A stretch of 64,000 nt of DNA from Planococcus citri (lineage: Eukaryota > Arthropoda > Insecta > Hemiptera > Pseudococcidae). Positions 48,691 to 59,320 of this stretch are shown in pieces. The stretch is from NCBI RefSeq assembly GCF_950023065.1, contig NC_088678.1:59984460-60048459 (forward strand), written 5' to 3'. Below the pieces are notes generated by a model. It searched no databases. It saw only the letters and a program-made list of their open reading frames with translations, and was not told where the DNA came from. A program made the translations under genes and the position numbers. Within the stretch, counting starts at the first letter, position 1; the number at the start of each line of letters is the position of its first letter.

Positions 48691-48872
48691 TCAAAAATAA
48701 GGACCCCCAGTACCCACCTTCCATACAAATATCAACCCTGAAGCTCTCGGAGGCAGATTCACCATACTTATCCAATATCCACCTATAGCCTTCATTTTTA
48801 TAGAATACCTTCAGCAAACCATCCACATGCCTTACCTTCTCATTATTTTGTGATGTATCTTTCCATATCTAC
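48665..48872 (-). pseudogene. Coding-like fragment next to a duplicated repeat
   Basis: The minus-strand frame from about 48872 to 48690 encodes a balanced sequence including V-D-G-L-L-K-V-F-Y-K-N, then G-Y-R-W-I-L-D-K-Y-G-E and F-R-V-D-I-C-M-E-G-G. It runs out into the low-complexity, P-rich translation of the neighbouring repeat. A GTGGGT at the GGTGGG position could be a donor. It could be an exon or a remnant of a mobile-element protein. Family unknown. Confidence 0.25.
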
Positions 48873-49128
48873 TCGCTTTTCCTATCAAAGTAGGTATCGC
48901 ACAATATATCTCTTGTTCATCTGAAAGTTTCAGTAATGAATAAAGTACCTATACAGTGTACCTACCTAATACAAAAATGAAGATTAAATTTAAAAATTGA
49001 CTAGTCTTGATCATAATTGATAATACATGTAAGTATAATATTAAATTGTTCAGTGCCTATTTCATCCACTCCATACCTTTTCTACACCTCTGTGTGTTAA
49101 TACAATGCTTATACTCGTATTTTTACAG

Positions 49129-49298
49129 ATTCCATAGAAATAAGTATGTACGAATCTACAACGATGCAATACCGAAGCAAAAAATTACAATTTACCACAA
49201 GAAGAAATTTTGACGAAGCCATTAAAATTCATGGATTCGAAAATTCGACTCGTTCGCCTCATCGTCGTACCACACTCGTTTCTATCCGTTGCGCGATG
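49129..49298 (+). CDS. Possible internal or 5' exon, unidentified
   Basis: The acceptor TTTTTACAG| at 49128 and the strong donor GATG|GTAAGT at 49299 frame 170 bases. One frame stays open throughout (contains M-Y-E-S-T-T-M-Q and T-R-R-N-F-D-E-A) if entered after a phase-1 donor. A second frame is open for its first two thirds. Either this is a coding exon of an unknown gene, an untranslated exon, or chance. No partner exon was identified. Confidence 0.3.
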
Positions 49299-51405
49299 GT
49301 AAGTTTAATTTTTCTTTTCCAATCCTCTATCTAATACGTTATGGTGTAATATTAAGCATTGAAAAGAGAATTACAACCCGGCAAGAGTGGAGGAAGAGGG
49401 GTAGAAGCTCGTGTAAGATACACGAGAATTTTTATATTAATGTTTCGCGAAACGAACAGACGATAATTGTTATACGAGCGAATAAAAACGAACCCACTTC
49501 GGTGGATGTTTTATTTAACGGCTCGTTTGTTTTTGCAAGATGAAGAGAGAGTTTTCCCATTTTATAAGATAATTTCCACTCGGCAGGGAGGGATTTTTCC
49601 ATCGTGTATTTTTCATTGAATTTGCTTTTTTTTTCTTTCTCTCGCTTTCTCACTCTGGTTGTCTTTTTTTATTTGCGATGTACGAGAATACGCCGAACCG
49701 AAGATGAGCTCTTCGTCTTATACATTTTAACAAAGACAATTTCGTTCCAATTTAACTTTTAACGGCGAAAGTTTATTGTTTGCGAGATGATATACGAGGC
49801 GACCTGACGTCATAGAAGTTTTTTCATTTTTATCATAATGCGGTGCCGGGCCCGTCCTTCCTATTCACGAATACAAAACGTTGCGTTGAAAAAGTCTTGA
49901 CATGTGCGGCGACGAAATTTGCAAAATTATGGCGTCGTTGGTACGTATTTCGATTTCGAGTTAGTTAATTGGCTGCTGGTTCGCGAGTTATGTAGTTGTC
50001 GTAGGATTATATACGAATTGGGTAGATTTATTTTTTAGATGGAAGAATGGCGGTGGAGCGGAGGCTTCGAAGGGGGGTGAAGCGATAATTTTTTTCGAAA
50101 GTTAATTTTGTTACGAAATTTTTCTTATCTATTTTTTGACTCGAAGAATATTCTTAGCCTAAAAATTGGTCTAGCTTCGAATTTTCAGAAGTGATCAATT
50201 TCAACTCAGCTTCCTCGAAAACATCGGATTTAATTATTAATGTCTAAAATTGAGAAATATTTCTATTTTATAAACCCGATCAAAAGTCTCAATTTTTGAG
50301 TCGACTCCTAATCCCAATTTGTAAAATACCCAAATTTGAAGAAAAAAAAACAATAGGCCCTTTCAGAACCAAGAAACGCTGTAGGTACCTATATATTTTG
50401 CATACATCCTCGACACTCCGATTACCGCAGTATTTAATAAACGAACGTGCGCCTTTGCCTCAGTCGCATGCTATACCCGCGATATATAGAGCTAATTACC
50501 ACATATTAGCCCCCTCATAGAATTCGTATTCGTACACGCGACCCGTCCGCAACAGCAGCAAAAAATAAAACAATAAGAGAAACCTGCGCATCTGAACCCT
50601 TTTCCTACTCTATTGTTTTATTTTTTTGCTACCGACACTTTAAATATGTCTGGTGCTGAGATAAGCCTGCACTACGGTAAACAGATGCAAAACAAATAGC
50701 GTATAATTTGGATAATTTTTTGCCTCCTCCAGCTCGTGCTCGAATGTCAAAACAATCGGCGGCTAATTTTTTGTTTTTTGCCTTTGGAAGAATTTTTTTC
50801 TACTATGTTAGATATTATTGCTGGGCACTTAGTACTACTTCTATACTACGACATGTTTGTATTAAATTATTCATTAAATATACCGCGTGTATTCGCGAAG
50901 GAAACCCTTTTATTTTTTATGTCTTGAAAGTATAGCGAGAGGGGGAATGGGTTGCGTGTGTTTTAGCTTTCATTTTCGTTTTCGTTTTTCGTGTGCTGTT
51001 GTTGTCGTATGGGTTAAAGTAAGTATTGTCGAAGTTGTGGTATTGTTTTCGATGATAATGCACATCCGTACACATACGTTGATCTTTTATGCTTTTTTTT
51101 CCAACTTGGATTACGACTGAGGTGGGTACGAGACAGCGGCGGCGTGATGCCTCTTGTTTCTATGTTTAAGTGGCACGTGGAATTTTTTTTTTCGATGATG
51201 CTTTCGAGAAAGGTGAATTTTTTGTTATCTCGATTATAAGTCGCGAATGAAGAGATCAACGCCAACGGTTTACAAATGTTACGAAAATTGGGTGATGGAT
51301 TATGCTTCTGTGTCTCGTAGAGCCTCGTCGTTGAATGTTGTAAATGTTGAATACTCAACATAGGAGGCATCTCAACTGGTAGACACATTTATGAACCGTT
51401 TGAAG
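49299..51405. other. No gene; includes a CRE-type site
   Basis: 49660-50000 is GC-richer with scattered TTAATT words and could be regulatory. The rest is AT-rich with (TTTT) and (GAGA) short runs. No exon with splice sites beyond the one at 49129-49298 is defended. Confidence 0.35.
49805..49812. promoter_or_regulatory. Perfect CRE palindrome TGACGTCA
   Basis: TGACGTCA is the full CREB/ATF consensus, here in a GC-richer patch. A single 8-mer can arise by chance in 64 kb, so function is uncertain. Confidence 0.3.
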
Positions 51406-51409
51406 ATAA

Positions 51410-51730
51410 ATTGAAAGAGCATGCAAAATTACATCGCCAGTTAACATTTTAGCTACTGAAGTGCATTTTTTTGAAATTTGGCGAATTTTTCTAAATCAGG
51501 GGGCCAAAAATGCGGAAAAATGAAAATTTTACCAAATAGACTGAGAAATTTGAAATTGTGAATCGATTGGAAACGGATTTGAAATTTTAGCAGATTTTCA
51601 AAGGTTGAAATTTCCTAAAAATTTTACCTACTCAATCAAGTTGGAAAACTGAAACTTACATTTTATCTTATTTTTAATAATTATGCTGAGTGTTTTGGAG
51701 GTGGTTTCAAATCTGAAGCCGCCAGCAACA
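51410..51730. repeat. Diverged single-arm copy of the 44-kb foldback family
   Basis: GAGCATGCAAAATTACATCG, then 'AAAATGAAAATTTTACCAAA' and 'TTGATTGGAAACGGATTTGA'-like phrases follow the order of 44270-44520 with many changes. Only one arm is present. Confidence 0.5.
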
Positions 51731-51839
51731 TTGCGGAAATTCCGGCGTTTCCGAAGAGAAAAAAACTATAAAATAGCAGCAGAAACCAAATTTGGAAAAT
51801 AGTGTGTAATCGGTTGAATTAGACACTAACGAGCACCAA

Positions 51840-52075
51840 AATGCGTTCATGTCACCAGAATTCACCAAGAATACACCAAACATTCGAAAAAAATGTCTAG
51901 GGTCATGAGGACATTCTGGTGATTTTTTCATTGTAAATTCAAATTTAAAAAGTCAGAAACTCACTTGGTGACTTCTAGTGAATCTGTCTCCATGAAGTCA
52001 CCAGAATTCACCAAAAGGACTCACCAGACATTTAAAAAAATTTTCAAAGGCCACGAGGACATTAGAATGGTTTTT
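51840..52075. repeat. Relic of the 40-kb TCACCAG array
   Basis: CACCAGAATTCACCAAGAA, GAGGACATTCTGGTGATTTT and AAACTCACTTGGTGACTTCT recur in the order of the array at 40300-41875. Confidence 0.75.
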
Positions 52076-52094
52076 GAAACATTTGTACAGCAAT

Positions 52095-53145
52095 ATTGAT
52101 TTGTTTACAATCGAATCAAATCATTTACGAACGATTGGCGATTGAACAAATTAATTGATTTATAGGTGAATCATTCGCGAACGAATTGATCAATAGTTAA
52201 TAAATTGTTTCTGAACGAATTAATTCGTATAAGTGACTCGTTCGCGAACGAATCGATTCGTATAAGTGACTCGTTCACGAACGAATCGATTCGTATAAGT
52301 GACTCGTTCGCGAACGAATCGATTCGTATATGTGACTCGTTCGCGAACTAATTGATTCGTATAAGTGACTCGTTCGCGAACTAATTGATTCGTATAAGTG
52401 ACTCGTTCGCGAACGAACCGATTCATTTACACAATTTTTGATGAATCATTCGCGAACGAATCGATTAATTTACTCAATTTTTGGAGAATCATTCACGAAC
52501 GAATTGAATTATTTTTTGTGAATCATTCGCGAACGAATTGATTCGTATAAGTGAATCATTCGCGAAAAAATTATTCGTATATGTGACTCATTCGCGAACG
52601 AATTGATTCGTATAAATGATTCGTTCGCGAAAGAATCGATTCATTTACTCAATTTTTGGCGAATCATTCGCGGACGAATTGAATCATTTTTTGTGAATCA
52701 TTCGCGAACGAATTGATTCGTATAAGTGAATCATTCGTGAAAGAATTATTCGTATATGTGACTCGTTCGCGAACGAATCGATTCGTATAAGTTACTCGTT
52801 CGCGAAAGAATTATTCGTATATGTGACTCGTTCGCGAACGAATCGATTCGTATAAGTGACTCGTTCGCGAACGAATCGATTCGTATAAGTGACTCGTTCG
52901 CGAACGAACCGATTCATTAAATCAATTTTTGATGAATCATTCGCGAACGAATCGATTAATTTACTCAATTTTTGGAGAATCATTCACGAACGAATTGAAT
53001 TATTTTTGGGAATCATTCGCGAACGAATTGATTCGTATAAGTGAATCATTCGCGAAAAAATTATTCGTATATGTGACTCATTCGTGAACGAATTGATTCA
53101 TAAATTAAAGAATTGATCAATTCGTTCATGAATGATTCACCAAAA
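52095..53145. repeat. Palindrome-core satellite, block B (33-bp unit)
   Basis: The unit CGATTCGTATAAGTGACTCG plus TTCGCGAACGAAT is 33 bp and includes the 18-base perfect palindrome ATTCGTTCGCGAACGAAT in its best copies. Longer composite units with CAATTTTTGGAGAATCATTC recur: 52440-52600 resembles 52925-53080. It is the reverse-oriented relative of block A. Confidence 0.92.
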
Positions 53146-53221
53146 ATTGAAGGTCGTATCAGTATGTAGGTACTTTGTAGGAATGGTACAGGCCTAGTGA
53201 GATTTCAAGTTTCATCGAAAT

Positions 53222-53485
53222 CAGTGGCATATAGCCAGGATTTTCTCACGGAGGGGGCAAAACCAGATTTTTGGCATGAAAGATCGAAATGAGGGGTAAT
53301 TTTCTTGAAATCTATTATGATGTGTGGTGAGTTTATGAAAATGAAGGCAAAATTATTGCTCGATTAGAAAAAATGGGTACGAACAACGAAAAAACGTCCA
53401 TTTTTGCATGTTTTCTTTCAAATTTTTGCTCGTAAGGGGGGGGGGGCATGGTCCCCTTCGCCTTCCCCCTTTGGCTACGCCACTG
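53222..53485. mobile_element. hAT-like MITE, copy 1
   Basis: Ends CAGTGGCATATAGCCAGG and GGCTACGCCACTG are inverted. The identical 8-mer ATCGAAAT lies immediately before (53214-53221) and after (53486-53493). The interior matches copy 2 in the opposite orientation (TTTTTGCATGTTTTCTTTCA; GCAAAACCAGATTTTTGGCA). No transposase. It has more changes than copy 2, so it is probably older. Confidence 0.9.
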
Positions 53486-53884
53486 ATCGAAATCGGTTCA
53501 GCCGTTTTCTAGGTAATGAGTTTTAAAAAATATTGAGAAAAATGCGTTTGTGAATGATTTGTTCTAAAAAATACTGAATTGTTTGAAAATGAACAAATCA
53601 CTTAATATGTAAAAAACCTGACTTCTCTCGTCGTTTGTGGACAAATTACGATACTGGATGCAAAAGACGTAATCTCTTTTTCTATTTGGCATGAGCCTAT
53701 TCAGACCTAATGATGCTCTACATAATTATTGAATAGTTGACAACGATTTTCAATTTTGAGAAACACAGTATTGACAAACGACGTTCGCGAGTGATTAAAA
53801 ATATTTTTTTTTATCCCTTGAAAGAGAAATTTAGCGCTTCGGGTTATTATTTTTATGAATGATTTGCTCTAAATTACCTATAGA

Positions 53885-54165
53885 CAGTGGCGTAGCCAAG
53901 AGGGGCGAAGGGGGCCATGGCCCCCCTTGAGAGCGAAAATTTGAAAGAAAACATGCAGAAATGGACGTTTTTTTGTTGTTCTGACCCATTTTTTCTAAAA
54001 ATTTTCGCTCTCGCTTCGCTTCGCTCGAGCAATAATTTTGCCTTCATTTTCATTAAATTACCACACATTACGATAGGTTTCCAGAAAATTACCCCTCATT
54101 TCGATTTTTCATGCCTAAAAATCTGGTTTTGCCCCCTCCTTGAGAAAATCTTGGCTACGCCACTG
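53885..54165. mobile_element. hAT-like MITE, copy 2
   Basis: A 17-bp perfect inverted end, CAGTGGCGTAGCCAAGA, is flanked by the identical 8-mer CCTATAGA at 53877-53884 and 54166-54173. It is 281 bp with no transposase. The interior includes CTCGCTTCGCTTCGCTCG. Confidence 0.93.
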
Positions 54166-54173
54166 CCTATAGA

Positions 54174-56090
54174 ATCATTTGCGAACGTTATTTGCATCGT
54201 TCCTTTTATCACGAATGTTTTTTTTTTTTCATTTTACATTATTTTGTTTACGGAAAATGGAATCAAAATTTCTTATAATCATAGTGGGCAAAATTACTCT
54301 TTTACTCGCACTAATGGAGCCAATTGTCAAAAGTCAAATAATCCATCAATAAAAATAAACTGAAATAAGCGTAGGAAAATCAATTTACTTCTGCCTTCAA
54401 ATTAAAAACACATTCTTAGAATCGTCATTTCACGTCTTTCTCAGTATAAAAATTCATCATTATAAACTTCCGGCACAAGTCGAGAAAAGAAGAAGAAGAA
54501 GAAAATTCATCTGCATCGAAATGAAAGGGAAAAAATGCTCGAAAAATAATCATTATCGAAAGATCTCTCGTCGGTAGGTATTAAATTGAGCACGTTTTTT
54601 TTTTTTTTTTTTGAAGCCTGAATGACAGCAGAGGTACAAAGTATTATACATACATGCCTAAGAACAAATCCGCACCTTAAAAAGAGGAAGAGGGTGGAGA
54701 ACCAAAATGATGCTGCCAGGTAAAAAAAAATAATAATTATCGCTTCGACGGCAGCAGCTTTTAATAGCAATTAAATTTATACGTAGTATGTGTTCTCGGT
54801 ACACTTCTCTCTGTCTCTCAGCTTGTACGAATAGTAATTAAAATTTACTATTTACAGAAGAAAAACGCAGTCATTACGCGGCGAGTTGAAAATAAAAAAA
54901 TAATTATAAGATTGTTTATTTGATGAACGTTTTGCTTGCTCATTACGACGACTGCAACGTCCATTCCAACTCAGGTACCCAGCGAGTACGTGAGTTCGAG
55001 AGAGATACGAAGATGAGGAAAGCGAGAAAGACACACATCGAAATGATTTTTTTGTGTGTGAATGCTGAAGCGCAGCCGGTCAGCCTACGTAGGTGTTTTG
55101 AAATGAATGGACAGCAAGGTCGCCTCTGACATATTATTAATTTTTACGCTGTAATTAATTTGTAATTTAAATTATTAATTGCCTTAATTATAAAGAACTA
55201 TTTTCAAGGTTTTGTTAATTACTACTCGGTAAAAAGCCCCGGAGGCGTACGGTAAGTTTCTTTGTCATTTTCACCATTAATTTTCCGGCCATCGTCGTCG
55301 TCTATCTTCTTACTTTTATTCGTTAACTTATCTCGCGTTGGTACCGTAGATATACCAAACTGTATAGTGTTGAAGCCGATAAACGAGGTCAAAATGTACA
55401 CGTATGTGTATATGAGCTACCTTATATACATATGCATGTGTGCTCCTGCTCATGTACTCCTCACTTCAGCCCCTGCTGATGCTGTGTGCTTCTGTTGCTG
55501 TGCTGTAGCCGGGTAGGTAACGCACACACCGAAACATATACATTATAAAGACGAGGAAAAATCGATTAGAATGTTACGTTTACGTTCAAGAATACAATGT
55601 GGGTGTAAAAAAAGCTGATGATAATACCGTCTAAGATGGTATACTAATTTCTTCATTTCACATTTGTATATGCTTACATTTGTTTGTTTTTCAATTCAAT
55701 TTCATGTACCTATTGTACCTATACAGTCGTGTTTGTTCGCACTAACCGAGAGACTCGTGTGGCTGGCGAGTTATGTGGAGATGAGATGTGTGGAGGATGA
55801 AATTTCCCAATTTACTCGTATTTTTATTTCATTGAAAGCAACACAAGTTGTACGTAGATCAAGGAGTAGGCCTAACAAATATTCAAATTGATGACCTGAG
55901 GGAAAAAAGAAGCGAATCTGCGTAGAATACGAGGATTTATTGAATGATCCGATTTGTGATTTTTGAATTTGAAAATATTACACCAATTTAAAAAAAAAAA
56001 AATTTATACGAGTACCTAAGATTTAAAAAATGGTTTGCTATTTACGACTAGAAAGAAAATTAAAGTATTTCTGAGGGAGTGAAGAAAATT
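54174..56090. other. No gene; possible conserved non-coding stretch at 55130-55260
   Basis: 55130-55260 is dense in TTAATT/AATTAAT words (TTATTAATTTTTACGC, GTAATTAATTTGTAATTTAA) followed by a GC-rich piece ending ACG|GTAAGTTT. It could be a homeodomain-responsive element or an exon end, but neither is demonstrated. A T run lies at about 54596-54612. Confidence 0.35.
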
Positions 56091-56094
56091 GAGC

Positions 56095-59000
56095 GATTAA
56101 TTTGTTTCAAACAAATCGTTCACGAACGAACTGAGAATCAAAATTTTAGAACAATAATTTTAGTCAATCCGCAACAACAAAGAAAAACCAACAAAAAAAT
56201 GAAGACGTTCTTTTGAATACTGAATTGAATTGAGTGGTCCTGTATGGTTCGAACAAATCGTTAGCGAACGAACTGCACATAGTTTTTTTGAAGAGTTTCT
56301 TTTGAAAAATGTTTTTTATTAGCATCCAACTTTGAAAAACAAAATGAAGAATCATTTCCAACCGTAGAATAAAACTGAACGATTCAACATGCTTTGAACA
56401 AGTCGTTCATGAACGAATTGCAAGATGACCTTTTTGCAACATTTCATTTAAAAATTTTTAAACTATTCACGACTTGAAAATAAATCAAAAAATCTTTTCG
56501 AACGACTAAATAAAATTGAACGATTCAGCGTGTTCTGAGCAAATCGTTCACGAACGAAATGCACAAAACTTTTGGAAATATTTCTCTTCATAAATTAGTT
56601 ACTTCAATTTGCAACTTGTGATTAAAGTAACTACAGAATATTTCTGAAAAATGAATCAAATTGAACGATTTGATAATATGATTCCTACAAATCGTTCACG
56701 AACGAACTACACAAAAATGTATGAGAGATTTCTCAACAGAATGTCTTCAATTCGCAACTTGGAATAAATACGAAGGATCATTCTGAACAAATGAATTGCG
56801 TAAAATGAACGATTCAATATGATTTTGAACAAATCGTTCGCGAACGAACTACCAAAATTTCTTGAAAAATTTTTCACAAAAAAATGTCTTGAAACTTGTA
56901 ATAAAAAATATGAAGAATATTTCTGAAAAACTGAATAAAATTGAACGATTCCTCACGATTCAAACGAATCATTCACGAACGAATTGCACAAAATTTCTTG
57001 AGAAATTTTTCAGAAAAAAAGTCTCTAACTTGCAACTTGTAGGTATGCAATAAAAATTAAGATAATTTCTGAAAAAAAAACTGAATAATTTACAATTGAA
57101 CGATTTGCTATATTGATTCGAACAAATCGTTCATGAACGAACTGCATAAAATTTCTTGGAAAATTTCTTTTCTAAAAATATGGCTTTAATTTTGCAACTT
57201 GAAATGAAAATGAAGAATTCTTCTGAACGACTGAATCAAATAAACTGAACGATTTTACACGATTCGAACAAATCGTTCGCGAACGTATCGCACAATGCAT
57301 CGATGAACTATTTCCTTCAAAAGTGAGCTTTCTATTAATTCAGACTTGTAAGAACAATGAAAGAATCTTTTTTTGAACAACTGAATAAAATTGAACGATT
57401 CCTCACGATTCAAACGAATCATTCTCGAACGAATTGCACAAAACTTCTTGAGAAATTTTTCAGAAAAAAAGTCTCTAACTTGCAACTTGTAGGTATGCAA
57501 TAAAAATGAAGATAATTTCTGAAAAAAAAACTGAATAATTTACAATTGAACGATTTGCTATTGATTCGAACAAATCGTTCATGAACGAACTGCATACAAT
57601 TTCTTGGAAAATTTCTTTTCTAAAAATATGACTTTAATTTGCAACTTGAAATAAAAATGAAGAATTCTTCTGAACGACTGAATCAAATCAACTCAACGAT
57701 TTCACACGATTTGAACAAATCGTTCGCGAACGTATCGCACAATGCATCGATGAACTATTTCCTATTTCAAAAGTGAGCTTTCTATAACAGACTTGTAAGA
57801 ACAATGAAAGAATCGTTTTTTTTTGAACAACCGAATAAAATTGAACGATTCAAAACGTTTCGAACAAATCGTTCTAGAACGTAATGTCCCATATATGTAC
57901 TTATTTAAAAAGATATATTTTATAAACTCGGAACATTTTTTGATTTTTAGTTTAACTGACATGTAAAAAAAAATAAAAAATATTCTTTGAACGGATGAAC
58001 AAATTTGAACGATTCGATTTGATCCGAGCAAATCGTTCGTAAACGTAAGTATGAATTTTTAAAACATTTCATCGAAAACCTGTTCAACATTTTACGACTT
58101 GAAAGAAAAATAAAGTACCTTTTGAACAGCTAAATAAATGTCATCTCACAGTACAAAAACGTTCGCGAACGATTCAGCATTATGCATCAATGGAAGATGT
58201 TGTTCGATTCTTTTGAAATTAGCAAATCGTCAGTGAACGAAATTTTTCACTCGAATAGAAAATGTTGCCACAGTCTGCCGAGAAAATCATCATGAGATAA
58301 AATAAATTTATCGTTCGCAAGTGATTCAAATGATTCAGTTTGTTCTGATGAATCATTCCTGAACGATGAATGATTTTTCAAATTTAAAATCATTTCAAGT
58401 AGTATCTAATTAGCAATAATTTTACGAATAAGAAAATGTTTATTTTTTGAACGAATTTTGTGAATCGTTCGAGAACGAAACAAACTGTGTCTGAAAATTT
58501 AATTTCTCTTGAACGAAGAATCATTATCGAATAACTTCAGCTGCACTCTGTACATAAATCCTCCATTTGAGAATATTTTACAAATGTACACATGAATCAT
58601 CTTTAGAAAATAGTTACTCATTCGTTCGTGAAGGATTCGTTGTTGCATTCTACTCAGCAATTTGACGGATTTACAGATTCGTATACCTACCTAATTGAGG
58701 TAGGTAATTTGGTCGTCCCACAGTAATTTACTACAAACATATTAGAAATTTACTCATTTTTGTCTTTTTTCACTCAAATACTGGGTAGGATTAACTTTGT
58801 GTCAAAACTGATCAATTTTTTGATGTGAATCGTTCGCGAACGATTTCATTGACAGAGGAAGCAATTATTTTCGCATACATCCTCTAATACCTGAAACTTG
58901 ATTGGTTCAAATTTCATGTTAAAGCATCTAAAGTCGAAAAATAACTGATTTCAATTTTCAACAAATCATTCGTTCTTGAGTGATTCTTTGGAATATTTTT

Positions 59001-59320
59001 AAATGAACGATTTGTTCATTTTACTATCTTCAATGCTTTAAAACCTTTTATCTATTCGTTTTTTCACAATCAAAATTGAAATTTATTTCCTCAAAATGAG
59101 TTTTATAAAGGATGATTAACTGAATCGTTCGTGAACGGTTCACTTGATGGAGTAGATGAGTAGTTAATCTCGTTCCCGTAAAAATATTCGAATCTTTTGA
59201 GTTCACTACAATAAAAGATCAGTTTTTTCAAAACATGGATTAATTCAACGGACACATTTTCAACATTATCATGGACTATCGTTCCAAAGCCTTTTATCGT
59301 TCGCAAATGAATCACTTTAT
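56095..59320. repeat. Palindrome-core satellite, block C (~150-bp monomer)
   Basis: Monomers of about 145-150 bp each carry GAACAAATCGTTCGCGAACG or a variant, with diverged AT-rich remainder (ACTTGTAATAAAAAT..., TTCTGAAAA-CTGAAT). Copies near 56251, 56396, 56540, 56690, 56830, 56967, 57120, 57268, 57412, 57566, 57714, 57866 and 58028 are evenly spaced. From about 58200 to 59320 spacing becomes looser. 56951-57400 and 57401-57845 are near-identical three-monomer blocks. Confidence 0.88.

Noticed and set aside
48425..48700. C-terminal half of the 133-residue minus-strand frame
   Set aside because: This part overlaps the tandem-duplicated AT-rich repeat; only the first third looks coding.
52220..52983. 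Repetitive protein with R-E-R-V-T-Y-T-N units
   Set aside because: The 33-bp satellite unit is a multiple of three, so any frame stays open. There is no start context, no complex sequence and the same DNA elsewhere is frame-broken.
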